From: Scenedesmus sp. ARA3
Lineage: Eukaryota; Chlorophyta; Chlorophyceae; Sphaeropleales; Scenedesmaceae
Reading direction: 5' to 3'
Length of the DNA: 64,000 bases
Assembly: GCA_004335835.1 (NCBI GenBank)
Contig: RWJK01001066.1
Span: 1 to 64,000 of the forward strand
The translations under genes and the position numbers were made by a program. Of the stretch, positions 45,880 to 59,020 are shown piece by piece (positions within the stretch are counted from its first letter, which is position 1; every line of letters begins with the position of its first letter). The notes beneath the pieces are model-generated. The model did not search any database and was not told where the DNA came from. It saw nothing but the letters and a program-made list of their open reading frames with translations.

Positions 45880-48090
45880 CTACTGCCAGAACTGCACAGC
45901 TGCTGCTGCCGCCGCGGCGGCCGCAGCTGCTGCAGCTTGGCTGTTCTGCATCGCCTTGACAAACTCCACAGCCGGGCCTACCCCGCCTAGCACCCCTGCC
46001 ATCTGCTGCACAAGCTGCAGGATGTCCGGCTGCTGCTGCTGCTGCTGCTGTGGCTTGGGCTGCTGTTGCGCTGCTGCAGCTGTTGCATTGCTCAGCAGCG
46101 ACAGCAATGAGCTGCTGCTGCCGCCCAGCAGCGCCGAATCCTGCTGCTGCTGCTGCTGAGTGTCCAGGCCACTGTTGAGGCCGAGGATCGGCAGCTGGCA
46201 GCTGCTGGTAGCTCCAAGCATCAGTGGACTGTCAGGAGCAGAGCCTGAGCCAGCAGTATAGTCACTGGTGCTCAGCAGATCCATCCCAAGCACCCTGCGG
46301 CTGGCATTGCACGCAAAGTTGCAGTTATAGCCAGAGGTAAGGCTCAAGGGGCTGGCAGAAGCAGCAGCACATGACGTGCCAGCTGTCGCGGGGCTGCCAG
46401 GTGCAATCTTGCGCGCCTCCTGCTGCTGCTGGTGAAGGGCCAGAGCCAGTGCAAGTGAGGGGCTGCTCGCCCCAAGCAGCACGTGCCTGCTGCCTGCAGC
46501 TAGTGGCTGCTGCATGCTGGGCGTGGCAGGGATCAGCAAGCTGCGGATGAAGCTGCCTCCGCTGCTGCTGCTGCAGCGGCCAGCGGCAGTTGCTGCTGCT
46601 GCTGCTGCTGCAGGTGCTAGATCAGTGGCGCCGGCAGCCAGGCCGTGCTGCATCTCCTCATCCACCTGCAGCTTAGCCTGCCGCGCTGTGTTAAGTGCTG
46701 CAGCTGCTGCAGCTGCAATGTGCGCACGCGTTGCCGCCTCCGCTGCATCTGCTGCTGCTGCCAGCTTGGCAACAGTTGCTGCACCATCTGCTGCAGCTGC
46801 ATTGTCTGTAAGCAGCACCTCAGCTGTAGCCAGCTCTATGTCCTGCTCCATTGCTGCCGGCGCATCGCCCGCTGCTGCTGCAGCTGTCTTGGCACGCTTG
46901 GCCTCCGGCTCCTCTGCTGCTGCTGCTGCTGCTGCTGCAGATGTGTTGTCATCTGCAGTGTCTGAGGCTGGTGCTGCTGCGCTGCTGCTGCCACCTGCAC
47001 GGCGCTTCTTGGGCTGCAAGCAAGCAAGCAAACAGAGCAACGTCAGGCAAGAGCGCCGAGTACACAACAATGCCAGCGGTGTTGGTTGAGGTAGTGACAC
47101 GCGGGCCCTGCAAATGCTCGTGCTACGCGATAACCCATCTTCCTGTGCCATTGCAGCTGGCTAATATATGTCTTGCACAGTATCCTTGCACTCCTCTGGC
47201 AGCCTACACTCATCAGGCTATGCAGCCAGCTACTCACCACCACCTTAGTCAGCGTGCGGTTGCGCAGGAAGCGAATGCCGCATGCATTGCAGAGCACTGG
47301 CTTGCCCTTGGGCCCCTTGCGCCACTGCGGGGAGCTGACAGCGCCGCAATGGCAGCAGGGCCCCGCAAGGTCCTGCTTGGCCTTTTTGCTGGCCTTGCAT
47401 GATGCAGAGGGTGCTGCAGCAGCAGCTGCCTCTGTTGCTGCTGCTGCTGCGGCCTCGGTTGCTGCTGCTGGGGCACTGTTTGGGTCTGCTTGTGCCTGCG
47501 GTGCAGCCGCCTCTGCTGTGGGGCTCTTGAGGGAGGCATCTGCCTTTGGTGCTGCATCAGCTGCTGCGCAGCTGAGTGCTGCTGCTGGTGCGTTGCAGCA
47601 GCTGACAGCACCCAGCAGCAGCGCTGCAGCAGCGTGCTCTGGGTCGCAGGCCATCACAGAGTCACCTGCAGATATGGTTGAGGAGTTGCCGGGCCGGAGA
47701 GCATTGGTGGGGACGCCGGGTGAGTAGGTTAGGCGTGGTGGGCGTTTTCCGGTTTTCCAGGCAAGCTTTGATCGCGCAGCGACGCCGCTTTTGGGCAATT
47801 GAACGCCTAACATGTGTCATGGTGAAGCAACCGTGGCCAACACCAAGCAATTCCGGCAGCCAACACCGGGACCACCAACTCGAGCCTACCAGTAGCCCAG
47901 CCAGCCCCCGATCGGACACAGCAGAGTTCCACTCACCCTGTTGATCTTCAAGACGTGCGTTGTAGCCATCCATCGCTGCGCGTTGTGGCCGGCTGCTCTT
48001 GCGGGCCTTTCGGCCATTACGCAGCACTGGCGCCACAGGATTGGCCGTCAGCTCACTACGTACACTTTCTGTATCGCTGTAGGCCTCCAT
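45880..48090 (-). CDS. GATA-type zinc-finger transcription factor (copy B)
   Basis: Paralogue of copy A and likely a nuclear DNA-binding regulator. Three minus-strand exons join in frame to 571 residues: 48090-47937, 47665-47238 and 47013-45880 (TAG). The N-terminus [17 protein letters not shown] resembles copy A. The finger, at about residues 155-180, is nearly identical to A ([19 protein letters not shown], then [10 protein letters not shown]). PKKRRAGG follows at the start of exon 3. Poly-Ala and Ala/Glu runs replace part of the Gln-rich region. Conserved C-terminal blocks are [44 protein letters not shown] and [20 protein letters not shown] with a final poly-Ala. The exon 3/4 boundary of copy A is absent: here PKKRR and the acidic [13 protein letters not shown] stretch share one exon. 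Tandem duplication of an ancestral gene, then divergence, is the simplest explanation. Confidence 0.92.
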
Positions 48091-51000
48091 TGGCGTCCAG
48101 CAGCTGCTATAGACGATTGGCTGTTTGGTGTGCTTGAGGTTAGCTGGCGGATCGGACCACTGGAGGTTCTAATCGCCTCGTTGATTCATGTAACAGCCAC
48201 CAAAACAAGTATATGGCGTGCCAGCGGAAGCAGAGCACCACCAATAGTGCTGAAGTTGGCTTTGCAGGACCAAGATCTAGGCTTGCCGTTGGCTTTACTG
48301 TCTTTTATAATCAGAACAGGTGAGTTTTCGTATAGTGACGTGGTTGCTGAAGCCAGAAAGTACCTGAGAAGGAGTCTTTGGCACGTCCAAGTTGCCCAAG
48401 GACTAACAACTCGGTCAGCCCTGCTGCCGCGTCGTTCCGCCAGGGTCTATGTGCACCAAAGCTTTTAATAACAGCAACAAATCAACTAAAGTGGTTGCTA
48501 CACAGGGTGATGGTAGCGCGTTGTGATTCTTCCGAATACGCTTTTCAATGTTTCGACAGTCACCACATCTTGAGTTTAATTTGATATGAAACATTTGCTT
48601 TGCTGTCTTCGTTTTTTATGCAACGATCTGAGGACACACCAACTCCGGGTGGATGCAAGTGGCACTGCTGGTGACTGTACTTGCATCGCTGGCAGCTGCT
48701 GCCCAGGGAAGTCCGTGACGGTGCCCAGCAAGCAACTTTGAGGATGCGCGTTTAATGCTGAGGGTGAGGCATATCCTCTTATGTTTTACTGTGCAAAATG
48801 GGTGTGTTGCTGCACAAATTAAAAACATCAACATACAACTCTCAGAGTCTGGGGCACTGGGGCGCACACATGCTAGTGGCCAGCTGTTGTGTCAGAACTG
48901 ATGCTGGCTGTAGTCAATTTTAGTTGGACACTTGCCAGGCATTGAATGGTTTACAAGTGCGCCAATCAATGGCATACTTGCAGCAAACAGTGTCGCATCA
49001 AGGATGTATCACCAGCCTGCTTGCAAGCAGCAGCAGTGCAATTGCACTGCCAGTGACTGGCACTGAGTGCATGAGTCATGCGTCCGGCGGGAGGCGCATG
49101 CAAGCAGCAACTATCGGCAATCAAAGTTTTTTTTACAACAACCCTGCCAGAGTTAGGTGCACCGGACTTCTCCATCTGTTTGGCTGCAAATCTGTACAGA
49201 GCCGCTCTGCAGGGGTCTGCAGCCCTGGTCAGCCCAGCTGGTGCAGCCCTGACAGCTGCAGTGCAGGCCTGACAACAACACAGAAACAGCTAAAACCGAG
49301 TCAGCGCATGCACGGCAGTATCAGTGACAATGAGTGACCGTCACTGGCAGTATGATGCAGAGAGGCCTGTGCAACGCCAGCAGAGGCATCAGCTGCTGGC
49401 GCCAAAACCAGTGACCGCATGCACAACAACAGCTGACATGTATACGTTTACAGGCACTGCACTGTGGCAGCTACAGCACAAGTGCGTCATGCTGGACGTC
49501 TGAAACGGCCCTTGCCAGTCTCAACCACATGCATTTGGAGGCACCAACTTGCACGCCAGAAGGGCTGCTGTACACTGCCGCAGTGCGGCACTGCCGCTGT
49601 CCTGCATGCATGATGCATGATGCAGTAGATGTGACCACGCACTGCCCACGCATTGCGCACAAAAGCACGGCAATGAGGCACCGCGCAACACACTCCTTAA
49701 GCTTATCATCATCACAAGTCAAGCCACTGCGCAAACCACCATGGATGATCTGCGGCCCCACTGCATCCCGCGCTGCGGTAGCTGTCAGGCCCAGCTAGTC
49801 AAACAGCCTGGTCAAACATAACCGTCAAACATAACAGCCTGCATGTTTCCACAATATATTTGCCTCAACTGCAAGTTTGATGCGTAGGTAGGCAGCTTGC
49901 AACACCTGCGGCACCCAAGTAAATGCGTTGAACCTTGATCCCCACTGAACCAGCTTGCATTCAGCTTCGCAGCCTGCCACAGTCGCAATGTTATGCCTGC
50001 CATGTTGTGCCTACCTTTTTAAGGCCTGTGACGTATGCAGGCGTTTATGCGCTGATAAAGGGTTAACACACTTCTGGTTAATCAAGCATGCTGACCTGTG
50101 ACTCCCTGGACAACTGCAATTCTCTGGCAGAACTGTACAGGATACTGACAACAGTCTGAAGCAGCGCCAGCACAACGTTTTTCGGTTGTTGCTGTGTATG
50201 GCTGGTACAACCAAGAAAAGACTGACAACACCGAGCACCTGCTGTAGCAAGAAAAACAACAATTAACCGCTAAGACATGCAGCAGATAACACCAGACCTG
50301 GCACAGCCGTGGCAGCGCCATGCAGGCAGAGCAACCCAGCAAGTCAAACATAAGTGCGTTTTGCTACGCAAGTCAAACAAAGATCGCGCTGGATGAGCAG
50401 CACAGGTAGCTGATTGTTAAGGGCTGAACACGGCCGTGCATGGTGTGCCTGAGTTGTAAGAAACTCTCAGATGGCACATGAAGAGACTGACTGTGTGTCA
50501 CAGGTTATGTTGTATTAGCTATGGCTTTCATTGGCAGGCACTGCCTCTGCACCTGTTGGTGGCATATGCAGGCCCCTTTGCATGTTGCTGCGCCATGCGC
50601 AGAGCCAGCACCATATGCATGTGCAAAAGAGGACAGCACTGCATGCACACCTGAAATCAACACTAATAAACCCCCACCACATCACCCACCTCAAGAAGCA
50701 AAGGATTGCTAAAGCTCACGCAGTTGTCACACAATGTTGGAATGCAGGCCACTCATCTTATCTTATCACCCATCGCACCACCCATCATATGTTTGTACGT
50801 TCAACCTGAAATCAAGACTGCTCACGCGCGCAAAGCAACCAATAAAAGAGAACCTGCTCGCTCGCATCACCCGCACCCCGCTCTTGCAGCTACGCAACAC
50901 CCTGAACCGCAGCAGCAGCAGCAACACGCCAGCTTGAATGTTGGCTGCCTGCTATACCCCATGCACAATGCGACCCTTGTATGCACATCATGTAACCTCA

Positions 51001-51292
51001 GTGCAGCACCCAAACATGCAAACGTGCATTGCCCCGCATCCCCCTCTATGTGCACCTGCACGGTGCGGTCGTTTCTGCCAACAGCAGTTGACCTTCAGTG
51101 ATACCCGGCAGCTTGCGGTGCGCTGCCAACAGCAGCGCAGCCACACCACCCCTCCACACAGGATACTATGCATATTACGCCTGTGCCCGTGTACACCCGT
51201 CTCATCCATTGTGTTGTTGCTCTGCAACATGCGTATCCATGCAACCAAAACGCACCCAAAAACATGACAACACACACGCATCGTTACTTCTC
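48091..51292. other. Intergenic region without a recognised gene
   Basis: This is the upstream side of GATA copy B and the downstream side of the next minus-strand gene. No recognised coding exon, RNA gene or large repeat was seen on either strand. Confidence 0.4.
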
Positions 51293-52254
51293 TCACCCTG
51301 CCGGCTGCCGGCAGTTAGGGCTGAAGCTCCCCGACTTGCAAAACCGCGCCATGAGCTTCACCAGCTGTGAGCGCCCTTGCTTCACATACAGCCGTGTCCC
51401 TGGCAGCCCCGGAGCTGGCTGTGTCTGATTCCCGTCCCCCAACACCTCCACAAAGCGGCCTGTGGGCGAGCTCGGATCAGCCTGCAAGCCCACAAGCTGC
51501 ATGCTCATCTCAAACACTGTCTGCTCAGACATCCACAACTTAAACACCGCAGAGGACCGCCCACCCCGCGTGATCAGCACAAACACGCCAGCCTGGTTAG
51601 CAGGGCCACGCCCGCCGGGCGCCCACATCACGCCGAAACGCAGGTTGATGACAGCTGTCTTGTTGAGGTTGCGCACTCCAAGCAACGTCTTGGTGCGGAT
51701 AGGGACCATAATAAACTTTGAGCCAGCCGGCACGGTCAGCCCGCCGTTTTGCAGCCGCAGCGTGGCGATCTCGACGAGCACGCCGCTGTTGGGATCGATC
51801 ATCGCCAGACCTTTGGCAGGCACCAGCACCACGCTGTTGGCAGTAGTGCTGCCTCCGGGCTCTGCTGTGTTTTCAACCACAAAGCCTTTGCACAAGATGC
51901 CGCTGCAGCCACGCGGCGTCAGGGTGCAGGTTGGCGCTGGGCTGCCGCTGCTGCTGCTGGTGCCAGTTGTGGTGACTGTGGTGTTGGTAGGAGTGGCAAG
52001 CTCTGTTTCCACCTCCGGCAGATACGCTGGCGGCAGCGGCGGCCATTCGATGAAGGGTGAGTCCTCAGGGTTCAGCTGCTGCGGCTGTACAGGGTTTGAA
52101 GCTGCTGCTGCTGCTGATGGCCGCTCTGCTGCTGCTGCTGCTGCTGTTGCTGCTGCTGTTGAGCTGGGATTGCTGTCCTGTGGCAGCTGCTGCGGCTGCA
52201 GCGGCTCGCTAGGTTCTGCTGCTGCTGCTGCTAGTAGTGCTACTGCGATTGCTG
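51293..52254 (-). CDS. Unknown protein, possibly secreted (last large exon)
   Basis: I do not recognise the family. One long frame of about 320 codons ends at 51293. It lacks an early in-frame ATG and follows an acceptor (acatttttccatcag, at about 52255), so an upstream exon should hold the start. The first residues, AIAVALLAAAAAEPSEPL, look like the end of a signal peptide. A low-complexity Pro/Gln/Ala/Ser region (about residues 15-75) leads to a folded-looking part: CTLTPRGCSGILCKGFVVEN with three cysteines, VVLVPAKGLAMIDPNSGVLV, LTVPAGSKFIMVPIRTKTLL, VFVLITRGGRSSAVFKLWMS, and a C-terminal FCKSGSFSPNCR with two more. Several NxS/T sites are present (NTT, NKT, NQT). Hydrophobic-polar alternation suggests beta structure. 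Codon use matches the neighbouring exons. Confidence 0.6.
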
Positions 52255-55183
52255 CTGATGGAAAAATGTTTGGAGGTTGAGGGCAGCAACAGGCGAACAG
52301 CGGGCGTGAGGAAAGGAGCAGGGCAGGCAAACAAGTGTGTCAGGACAGCACTGTGCGGGGCGTGTGGATATGGACTGGCTGAAGCTGATGCTGCAGATGC
52401 TGTGCAGGTGTGTTAGGGGTGTTCTATTATGCACGGTGCAATGGTGGCACAATATATGTTGATGGGCTGCCTGCTACTGCATGCACGTGAGACATGCGCC
52501 CGCTTGCAGGCACAGTACTGTGACGGTACACACTGTGCTGCATGTGTCATGTATCTGTATCCCTGGCTGCCTGCGGGCACTGGCGTCTGCAGCTGATGAA
52601 GCGGAAGCTATTGCCAGCGCATTTGCTGCGGCACAATGCGGAAACGTTGCTGACTTTGCCGCAGACTGACAGTGCAAAAGGGAGGACCAACGCTGAGACC
52701 GGTTCAGCCGCTAGCAAACCTGGCAGTGCAACGCCGCCCAGGACAGTCGCTGACAAGACGCTGTTTATTAATCGCTAAGGGCGCTGACTCCACAACCCAG
52801 CAGGGGTTGCGACAGCTGCGTGCCAACCATCCTCAGCAGCTAGCCTGAACATCACGCCACGGGACACAGCGCAGTTACCTGTAATCAGCAACGCGCCATA
52901 TGTTCTTCGAAGTATCATCAGCTCTGTCACAGCAACTCACTGCGAGAGAACTGCACTGTGGCCATGTGCTTGCGATGCGGCCCGGAGCGTCGCTTTTTTA
53001 TTACTTTTGATGTTCAAAGATTTGAGCTTGTTGACGATGCGACAGATTGAGCACTAAACATATGGAAGGAGCTCTGAACTGAAGGCGGAAGGACAGTCTT
53101 GGGTTGTATACGACACTTGATCTTGCTGATGCTGCCGTTCCGCGGACATATGATGCTCTGGAAAAGTATTCCGGGATGATTTTTTCAATCTGTTATCGTT
53201 TGAGCTGGGATACATGCTCCGTGCAAGGGCATGAATAAGGAAAAGAGAAGATGACCAGGGGTAAGCGGTGGCCTTGCCAGCATGCACGCAGCAGGAGCTG
53301 GTGTGTGGCTTAAACAGTATCAAAACAAAAAATCCCGACTGTAGATACACCCTTTTGTGTATGAAGATTGTCGCGTAACCTGACACAGGATGCCAAGTGT
53401 TGACACTGCTGAGTGTGAAGACTGAGTGGCAGGGCAGAAGTTGATGATGACCGTGCCTCACCACGGAGCAATGATCATGTTCCTCATGTTGGGATATGGG
53501 TCAGGCGGGAAAGCTGACCCACCTTCAAGGGCAAGGCACAAATCAGGCTGCCACTGCATGTAAAGATGGGACAGTCTAGCAAGAAAAATGCGAACCTGCG
53601 CACCTGCTAGCATTGCTTGGCCAGGAGACCCCCCGCCCAAGGCGTTTGCTGCCAGTGTGCGGTGCAGGCAACTGCCTCGAAAGAGCAGCAGGGCAGACGT
53701 AACAAGTGTCACAGCAGGAGCACTCGCTCACGACAACAAGCAGCAGGCATCACGGCATGACCACCTGCACCAGGTAGCATGCCTGTGGGAGCTGCGCCCT
53801 CCGGAGCCCCATGGGTTTGACAAGCTGCCGTCATTGTGTAGAATGGCAGCATGCGTGCTCGTGTTGCTAACATGACGTCATAGTATGACAGCAGCTGCTG
53901 CAAGGATGCCAGCTGTGTCCCAGCGCAAACAATCATTTGCTGCCAGAATGGTTTTTTTTTGTTACCAGGGGCGACGGAATCCTACTGGCTCGCTACCACA
54001 GCACAATTGGGCAAGCCCAATTGTCGGAGCCCAATTGCCAGAATGGTTCACCCTGAACCGCGACAGTGCTGGTCTGTGTTGTGTAGGATCGCTACTGCTG
54101 CTGCTGCTGCTCGACGTGCCTCATAGCTGCTGGCTACGACAGTATAGCTGCAGCATGCATGCTACGCAACCGCAGCAGACCTACTGCATGCGCTACAAGG
54201 TCAATGTTTGATCAGGTACATGCCACAGCAGGTGAGGCAGGACTCATGCTTTGGGAGCTGGCAACTAGTCTCTGGCCCCGGCTGAATGATCCTCCTGCAA
54301 GCATGCTGGCAACTCTGTCCTGCAAGTAAGGTTTGCGCCAGGCTACGGCCCAAGTGCACCTACACGGCTGCAGCTTCACGGCTGATCAACTCAAATGTGC
54401 AACTTACACTAATTAACATTTGATGGTGCAGGGGCATCTGCTGTGCCACAGTTCCTTTGAATGAAACTGCATTCACAGGATTGCAGTCGAGCACCTGCCA
54501 AGAGCATTTTAAAGACCCAGATGGAGTGTGAACGGCTCACCGGCAGCTGCAGTCTCTAATTTGATACTACCAGTAACGTTCTGCATTAGTGACCACCTGC
54601 AAGCTCCTGATGCTGGTGTTGCTGCTGTTGCAGCGGCAATTGCCACCGCTGCTGCCACCAGCTGCCATGCGCCACCATCTCCCTCCCTCGACTCACTGTG
54701 GTTGTAGATTGTAGAATGAGTAAGTGGTGCACGTACCAGAATGCTTAGCTGGTAATGCTGCAGGGCTGCTTGGTCTAGGCTCCCGCGCCTACAGCCTGCT
54801 GCAGCTAGGCTTGCATCCATGCAGCAGCCGCACAGCGCCATTCCATCGAATCCGCACCAAGACGGCATACAGGAATGCCTAGAATTGCGATAGCCTGCTT
54901 TGTGCGCCCAACGCCGCAGATGCTTTCAAGATCAACTGCAGCAGGTACAGGGGCCTGTGGTTATTGCCTCTGATCGGCTCAGGTACAATATACAAATGTA
55001 ATCTAGCGTAAGCCAATGCTTTATCGCATCGACGTAGGTGTATTGGAGCTGAGGTAGGGCACAACAGGTTACAATTTCACCAGGCAGCCCCGCCCATCGG
55101 GCGTATGTAATGCTCCAGGCACGCAGCGATCCCCACCTTTTCAAATTGGTCATTTGCACCAGTCACGCCATCCATACACCACA
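52255..55183. other. Intergenic region with one orphan plus-strand exon end
   Basis: Mostly without recognisable genes. At about 52596-52670 a cgtctgcag acceptor is followed by ADEAEAIASAFAAAQCGNVA and a stop after DFAAD; this may be the last exon of an unidentified gene. The segment just upstream of 55184 should contain the PGK promoter and leader. Confidence 0.4.
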
Positions 55184-58100
55184 ATGGCTCTGACAATGCA
55201 GCGTGCATCCACCGCAAGGGTGGCAGGCAGGAGGGTTGCTGCCCCCCGCATGGCCCGCGTGAGCCTCAGCCGCGGCAAGTTCGTTGTGCTGGCAGCCAAG
55301 AAGTCCGTGGGCGACCTCGGCAAGGTGAATGAGCCTGGTCAGCGCCTGATCACCCGCCCTGGACGCTCCCCAGCCCGCTTACATCCTCGGCGCTGCTTCG
55401 TTTGCTGCAGGCTGAGCTCGAGGGCAAGCGTGTGTTCGTGCGTGCTGGTAAGCAGCCAGCTGCAGGCAATTGGGCTCCTCAGCACCTGCCAGTGTCGAGC
55501 AGTGCCAGGCTCCATCCATGCACTGCGCCAATTCTCACCGATCGCTGCTGCTCTTTGCCTTTGCAGACCTGAACGTGCCCCTCGACAAGGTAAGGCCATC
55601 ACGGGCAGCGCTTGCGTGCAGGATTCTTGCTTGGCTCTCTGCCAGGCCAGCAGGTGCTGAAATATCCCACGCCTGGTGCCCCTGCAGGAGCAGAAGATCA
55701 CCGACGACACCCGCATCAGGGCTGCCGTGCCAACCCTCAAGTACCTGCTGGACAACGGCGCCAAGGTGCTGCTCACCTCCCACCTGGTGAGTGCCTGGGT
55801 GGATCAATCCCAACCGAGCTCGGCAGTTTTCCTGCTGGGGGCCCTCGTTCAAACCCGCGCCTGACCATCACGCCTTTTATTTTGCAGGGTCGCCCGAAGT
55901 CTGGCCCTGAGGACAAGTTCAGGCTGACTCCCGTGGCACCCCGCCTGGGCGAGCTGCTGGGCAAGCCAGTGAGTGCTGCTCGATGCAGCAGCTGTCACGC
56001 AGCGCCAGCCGCGCATTGGGCAAAACGCTGAATGTATTTTGGTTGTATTATGCAGGTGAAGAAGCTGAACGACTGCATCGGCGAGGAGGTGGAGAAGGCC
56101 GTGGCTGAGGCCAAGAACGGCGAGGTGGGCAGCATCAGTAGCAGGACTTGACCTGGGCAGTAGCAGTGGCAGCAGCTGGAGCAGCAGAATATGAAGTGGG
56201 CAGCATAACATTGAAGCATAAGCTCATGTTGCAGAATCAAACTGTGAGGGACAAACCAATGCAGTGAACGGAGCAGCAGCTGCAAACAATGCACTGCTCC
56301 ATGAGACGCAAGTGCATTCGTCAGCGGGCGCCTGGTGTTCTGAAAATGAACAATCAAGCAATTGCACGCATTGCTGACATAGCACCACCAATAGCACCCT
56401 TGCAGCTGCGGCTGTTCCCGACGTCCTTTGTGCTGTGCTGCTGCTGCTGCCGCAGCTGCTGCTGCTGGAGAACGTGCGCTTCTACAAGGAGGAGGAGAAG
56501 AACGTGCCCGAGTTCGCACAGAAGGTGCGCGGCACACGGCTATTTGGTTGCATGCTTATTGTTTGTGGTGGTTTGCAGTTGGTATCTGCACAGCTGGCCA
56601 CATTTGATGCATGTGTTGCGTCATGGACATGCTGCAAGTCTCAGTGGCAGATGTGCGCAGCCGCTTCCCGTACAACAGGGCAGCACGCACAGCAAGTAGC
56701 AGCACGCCACGCTGTTTGCTACCAGGTGCTGTCGTGCCGCATACTCACCAGGCCTGACAGCTGCCCTGCATGCCGCTGTAGCTGTTTGCGCACGCAGCGA
56801 ATGCTGCGCTCCTTCTCACCTGTCTGCCCCTGCCCCTGCTGCTTTTTGATGTCTGTTACTCTGCCGTATCTCTTCCCGCAGCTGGCCGCCAACGCCGACA
56901 TCTACGTGAACGACGCCTTCGGCACTGCGCACCGCGCGCACGCCTCCACCGAGGGCGTGACCAAGTTCCTGAAGCCCAGCGTGGCCGGCTTCCTGCTGCA
57001 GAAGGTGCGGCGCATTCTCTGTTGTTGATTTCCGTTGTGATCATAACCAAGAACTGCTGCCAAGTTGCATCTGTTGTCCAGCTCCTGCAGCAGTGTCCAA
57101 GCGCCCATATTTTGCACTCAACACCCCAACCCTCCCACCGACATACAATGTTTCAACTTTGTCATCGCAGGAGCTGGACTACCTCGATGGCGCCGTGTCC
57201 AACCCCAAGCGCCCCTTTGCTGCCATCGTGGGCGGCTCCAAGGTGTCCTCCAAGATCACCGTGATCGAGTCCCTGCTCGACAAGGTGGACGTGCTCATCA
57301 TCGGGTGAGTGGCGGGGTTTTGCAGCAGCAAAGTGCGCACACCTTGAGTTGACGAGTGAAAGCTTAAACCCCTGGACATTGTTGTGCGTGTGGTAGACAC
57401 GCTGCTGAATTTTTTGGACCGTGGTCACATCTAGACTTGCCGCATCCTTTGCTGTTTGTGTAACCTTTTTGGCTAAAGTGCAGTGGTGGCGGCATGAAAT
57501 TCAACTTCTACAAAACAATGACGACTGTTGTGCCGCACTGCTGCCTTTTACTCTTTACCCTTTCTCCGCTGCAGTGGCGGCATGGTGTTCACCTTCTACA
57601 AGGCTCGCGGGCTGGGCGTGGGCAGCAGCCTGGTGGAGGAGGACCAGCTGGAGCTGGCCAAGAAGCTGGAGGTCATCGCCAAGGTGAGGAAAAAAACTGT
57701 TCTGTTGCGCAAGTATCATATTGTGGAAGTGTACCAAACGTGTTGTATCAGGGAGGAGGCCTTGCTGGAGCTGGCCAAGAAGCTGGAGGTCATGACCAAG
57801 GTGAGGAAGCTATGTTACTTTTATCGCTTTTGCACATTTAACTGAGCGATTCCAGGTACAGGATGGTTGTACTGGGGGGAGGACCAGCTGGAGCTGGCCA
57901 AGAAGCTGGAGGTCATGGCCAAGGTGCAGCAAATGCGGCCAATGACTATTTACGCAGGTTTCTGTCTGTTGTTGTGAAAGATGCGCATCATCATGCAGGA
58001 GAGCCTCCTGTAGTCATATGTGGACATGATGCTGCCTGTCATCGCACGTTGGCAGCACTTGGCTGGGTCCTGCTGCGCCACTGCTCACACACACTGCTGC

Positions 58101-58982
58101 TGCTGCTGCCTTGCCAAACCCTCTTCACCCCTGCAGGAGAAGGGCGTGCAGCTGCTGCTGCCCACTGACGTGGTGGTGGCGGACAAGCTCTCACGTACTG
58201 CTGCTGCTGCTTATATGTTCACCCCTGCAGGAGAAGGGCGTGCAGCTGCTGCTGCCCACCGACGTGGTGGTGGCCGACAAGTTTGACCCCAACGCCAACA
58301 CACAGACCGTGTCCGCAGAGGCGATCCCCGACGGCTGGATGGTGAGAGCCTCGGCCTGTTGCATTGGCATGTATTTAGACGGTACTAGCAGCAGCAGCAA
58401 TGCATGTAATGTCCAGCAGCGTGCAGACCGTGTCCGCAGAGAAGATCCCTGACGGCTGGATGGTGAGGTGGCTGATGCATTAGCGTGCATCACAGACAGC
58501 AGCAGCATTGCACCAAATGTACAGCAGCGTGCAGACTGCGACGGCTGGATGGTGAGCTGCTTTTGATGCAGTGGCATGCACGTAGGCAGCAGCAGCAGCA
58601 GTGCACCAGGGCGCGTCAAGGCCTGCAGAAAGCAGCCGTATGGCAGCAGCGGCAGCAATGTGCTGGGTGTGAAGCAGCTGGCATCACAGCTGAGCACAGC
58701 ACACACTTGTAAAAGGACACTTGAGCCGCTGGCTCATCAGACGCCTTGAAAGCTTCTCTCAAGCACAGCATACTTCCAAGCTAGGTACGCACACAACAAG
58801 AGCTAAACCAAATTTGTCTCAAGTTCACCCTGTTCATTTCACCCTGCAGGGTCTGGACATCGGCCCCGACTCCATCAAGACCTTTGAGGATGCCCTGAAG
58901 ACCTGCAAGACTGTTGTCTGGAACGGCCCCATGGGCGTGTTCGAGTTCGACAAGTTCGCCAAGGGCACATACGTGAGTGGAT

Positions 58983-59020
<38 letters not shown>

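Noticed and set aside
51462..52280. 272-codon plus-strand open frame
   Set aside because: Antisense of the minus-strand unknown gene, whose composition and acceptor are more protein-like.
57753..57925. Two further LELAKKLEV stretches as additional PGK exons
   Set aside because: PGK needs this helix once. The copies have weak or absent acceptors and changed flanks, so they are treated as intronic duplicates.
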